A stretch of 6,105 nucleotides of DNA. Source: Bacteroidales bacterium. GTDB taxonomy: Bacteria > Bacteroidota > Bacteroidia > Bacteroidales > UBA4181. Under the pieces are notes generated by a model. The model made no database searches, was not told where the DNA came from, and worked only from the letters and a program-made list of their open reading frames with translations. The position numbers and the translations under genes are program-made. Location of the stretch: the NCBI GenBank assembly GCA_031264715.1, contig JAISDP010000132.1:1-6105 (forward strand). Reading direction: 5' to 3'. Shown here one piece after another: positions 4,981 to 6,105 of this stretch; position 1 is the first letter of the stretch, and every line of letters begins with the position of its first letter.

Positions 4981-6105
4981 CTACAACCGTGGCGGCAATG
5001 AGATTATTGAAATGGCGCCATTTTTAGCCTTGCTGCCGTATTTTCTGACAGCGTCATCCGGAGAATAGACATTGATGGCTTGTACTAAACCTGCTGAAAT
5101 TCCAAGACTATACACCCACTTCCCTCCTAACAGGTAATAATATGCAGGATCTTTGGGATCAATAGCTGGCGCCCTGATACTGACTTTACATTCACTTTCC
5201 CGTGTACCTTTATCATATTCATACCGATACCCCATTCCCGCTTTGCCGTCAGTATCCTTTTCCAATAATTCGTAAAGGTCTTTTACTGTAATGGTCTGGC
5301 CGTTATAAGTAATCTGCCTGGTATTGATTTTCTCAAACTCGGCTTCGGCCTTTTTCCATTCTTCTTCGGTTGGCATCTTATCATTATCACTGCTAAATTT
5401 TAGATTAAAATTTGGAGAGTCCGAATAAATGACCGAAATTTTACCCCTTTCCTGTTTCATCTTCATATCTCTTGGATTTGCACACATCACCAATATTGGC
5501 ACAACATCATTCACAAGGTTTTTCCCGGCTGCATCCAAAGCCTTATAATCTGTTTGATAATAATGCCGGGCTATTTCGTTACGTTTTGAAATGTAAGCCT
5601 CGCCAACAGCATTGAGCAATTTTTGATATGCATCGGCAGGAGCATTTACATCTCGCTGGATCAATGTATACTTGATGATTTTATCGACTTTTTTCCCGTT
5701 GATGTCTTCCTGTGTGATATTTTTGGAAAAATTGCTTTCCTTGTTTGCAATCACATTTTCTTCTATCAAACCGGACACGTCTTTCATTACAACGCGTTTG
5801 GAATTCGCCATCAAATCGCCATTTTTATTCATCATCAATATCATACCTTCACTACGGATCAAGGTGGTGGAGGTAATGGTCCGGTATCCTTGCGACAGTT
5901 CTTTGCGCTCGCGGTTCTGATTTATGAATTGGTAAATTTTCGCGATTTCATTCCACGTGTCTTCATAGCTTAAATCGTGCGAAACTCCTTCAGGAAGACA
6001 TTTCCGGAGTTCTTCAAGAAATTTCTCCTCTGTCCAGTTGAGGTTTTCCTGCAAAATTTGCGTACTTCTAAGGGTGGCAATTTGTTCGAGTTCCCGTTTG
6101 ATTTC
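4981..6105 (-). CDS. Partial protein with ExbD-like domain and C-terminal TonB-plug-like segment
   Basis: Partial: the frame stays open to the window edge and adds 17 residues (EIKRELEQIATLRSTQI) before a TTG at 6054 that is probably internal, so the true start lies beyond 6105. The 374 visible residues show three parts. Residues 1-75 are polar and partly helical. Residues 78-217 resemble the periplasmic domain of Bacteroidota ExbD: a MILMMNKNGDLMANSK strand-turn, then a long helix with AYQKLLNAVGEAYISKRNEIA, and an NPRDMK end where ExbD often has EPKDY. The last 50 residues (about 322-371) resemble a TonB-receptor plug end: LLGGKW, then INVYSPDDAVRKYGSKAKNG. No transmembrane segment lies within about 80 residues before the ExbD-like part, whereas true ExbD has its single helix next to it. 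Plug-like tails also occur on some M56/BlaR1-type membrane peptidases, which is one guess for the missing N-terminus. Both domain calls are by eye. Confidence 0.7.
   Translation of the reverse strand, partial: EIKRELEQIATLRSTQILQENLNWTEEKFLEELRKCLPEGVSHDLSYEDTWNEIAKIYQFINQNRERKELSQGYRTITSTTLIRSEGMILMMNKNGDLMANSKRVVMKDVSGLIEENVIANKESNFSKNITQEDINGKKVDKIIKYTLIQRDVNAPADAYQKLLNAVGEAYISKRNEIARHYYQTDYKALDAAGKNLVNDVVPILVMCANPRDMKMKQERGKISVIYSDSPNFNLKFSSDNDKMPTEEEWKKAEAEFEKINTRQITYNGQTITVKDLYELLEKDTDGKAGMGYRYEYDKGTRESECKVSIRAPAIDPKDPAYYYLLGGKWVYSLGISAGLVQAINVYSPDDAVRKYGSKAKNGAISIISLPPRL

Overview
The window looks like chromosomal DNA of a member of the Bacteroidota, probably Bacteroidales. Three things point there: the rpmB–rpmG–DUF4295 gene trio, promoter elements of the TAnnTTTG type typical of this phylum, and a TonB-plug/ExbD-type protein of a style common in it. 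Genus cannot be fixed from the sequence. No mobile element, CRISPR array, tRNA or rRNA is visible.

Left part (1-2720), all on the minus strand. A probable transcription unit starts from a TATGTTTG element near 2340. It holds a shortened glycosyltransferase (only the acceptor-side half of a GT-B enzyme) followed by a 71-aa protein with two CxxC pairs, and ends at a clear intrinsic terminator (1297-1322). Directly after that terminator, partly overlapping its U-tract region, a TACCTTTG element would drive a fosmidomycin-resistance-type MFS exporter (66-1265). Upstream of the glycosyltransferase, and also on the minus strand, is a small exported protein (2391-2720) with a PepSY-like pattern.

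Middle (2721-4005). A 322-base divergent spacer contains a compact array of GTGGAA hexamers (four direct, one inverted) that includes two DnaA-box-like TTTTCCACA sites. It also carries a -7 element for a secreted alpha/beta-hydrolase with a recognisable Ser-Asp-His triad.

Right part (4006-6105). A good Bacteroidota promoter (TTTG-N19-GACCTTTG) precedes rpmB, rpmG and a DUF4295 gene (ribosomal protein bL38-like). The three genes are tightly packed and end in a cluster of hairpins, including a 14-bp perfect bidirectional terminator. The ftsY gene that usually follows this trio in Bacteroidota is absent. Converging from the right edge is the 3' part of a minus-strand gene whose product joins an ExbD-like periplasmic domain, without an adjacent membrane anchor, to a C-terminal TonB-receptor-plug-like segment. 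This is the most unusual protein in the window. Its N-terminus lies outside.

Most of the window is ordinary housekeeping or accessory content. The items most worth a second look are the ExbD/plug fusion, the half-length glycosyltransferase paired with a zinc-ribbon-like protein, and the GTGGAA array.
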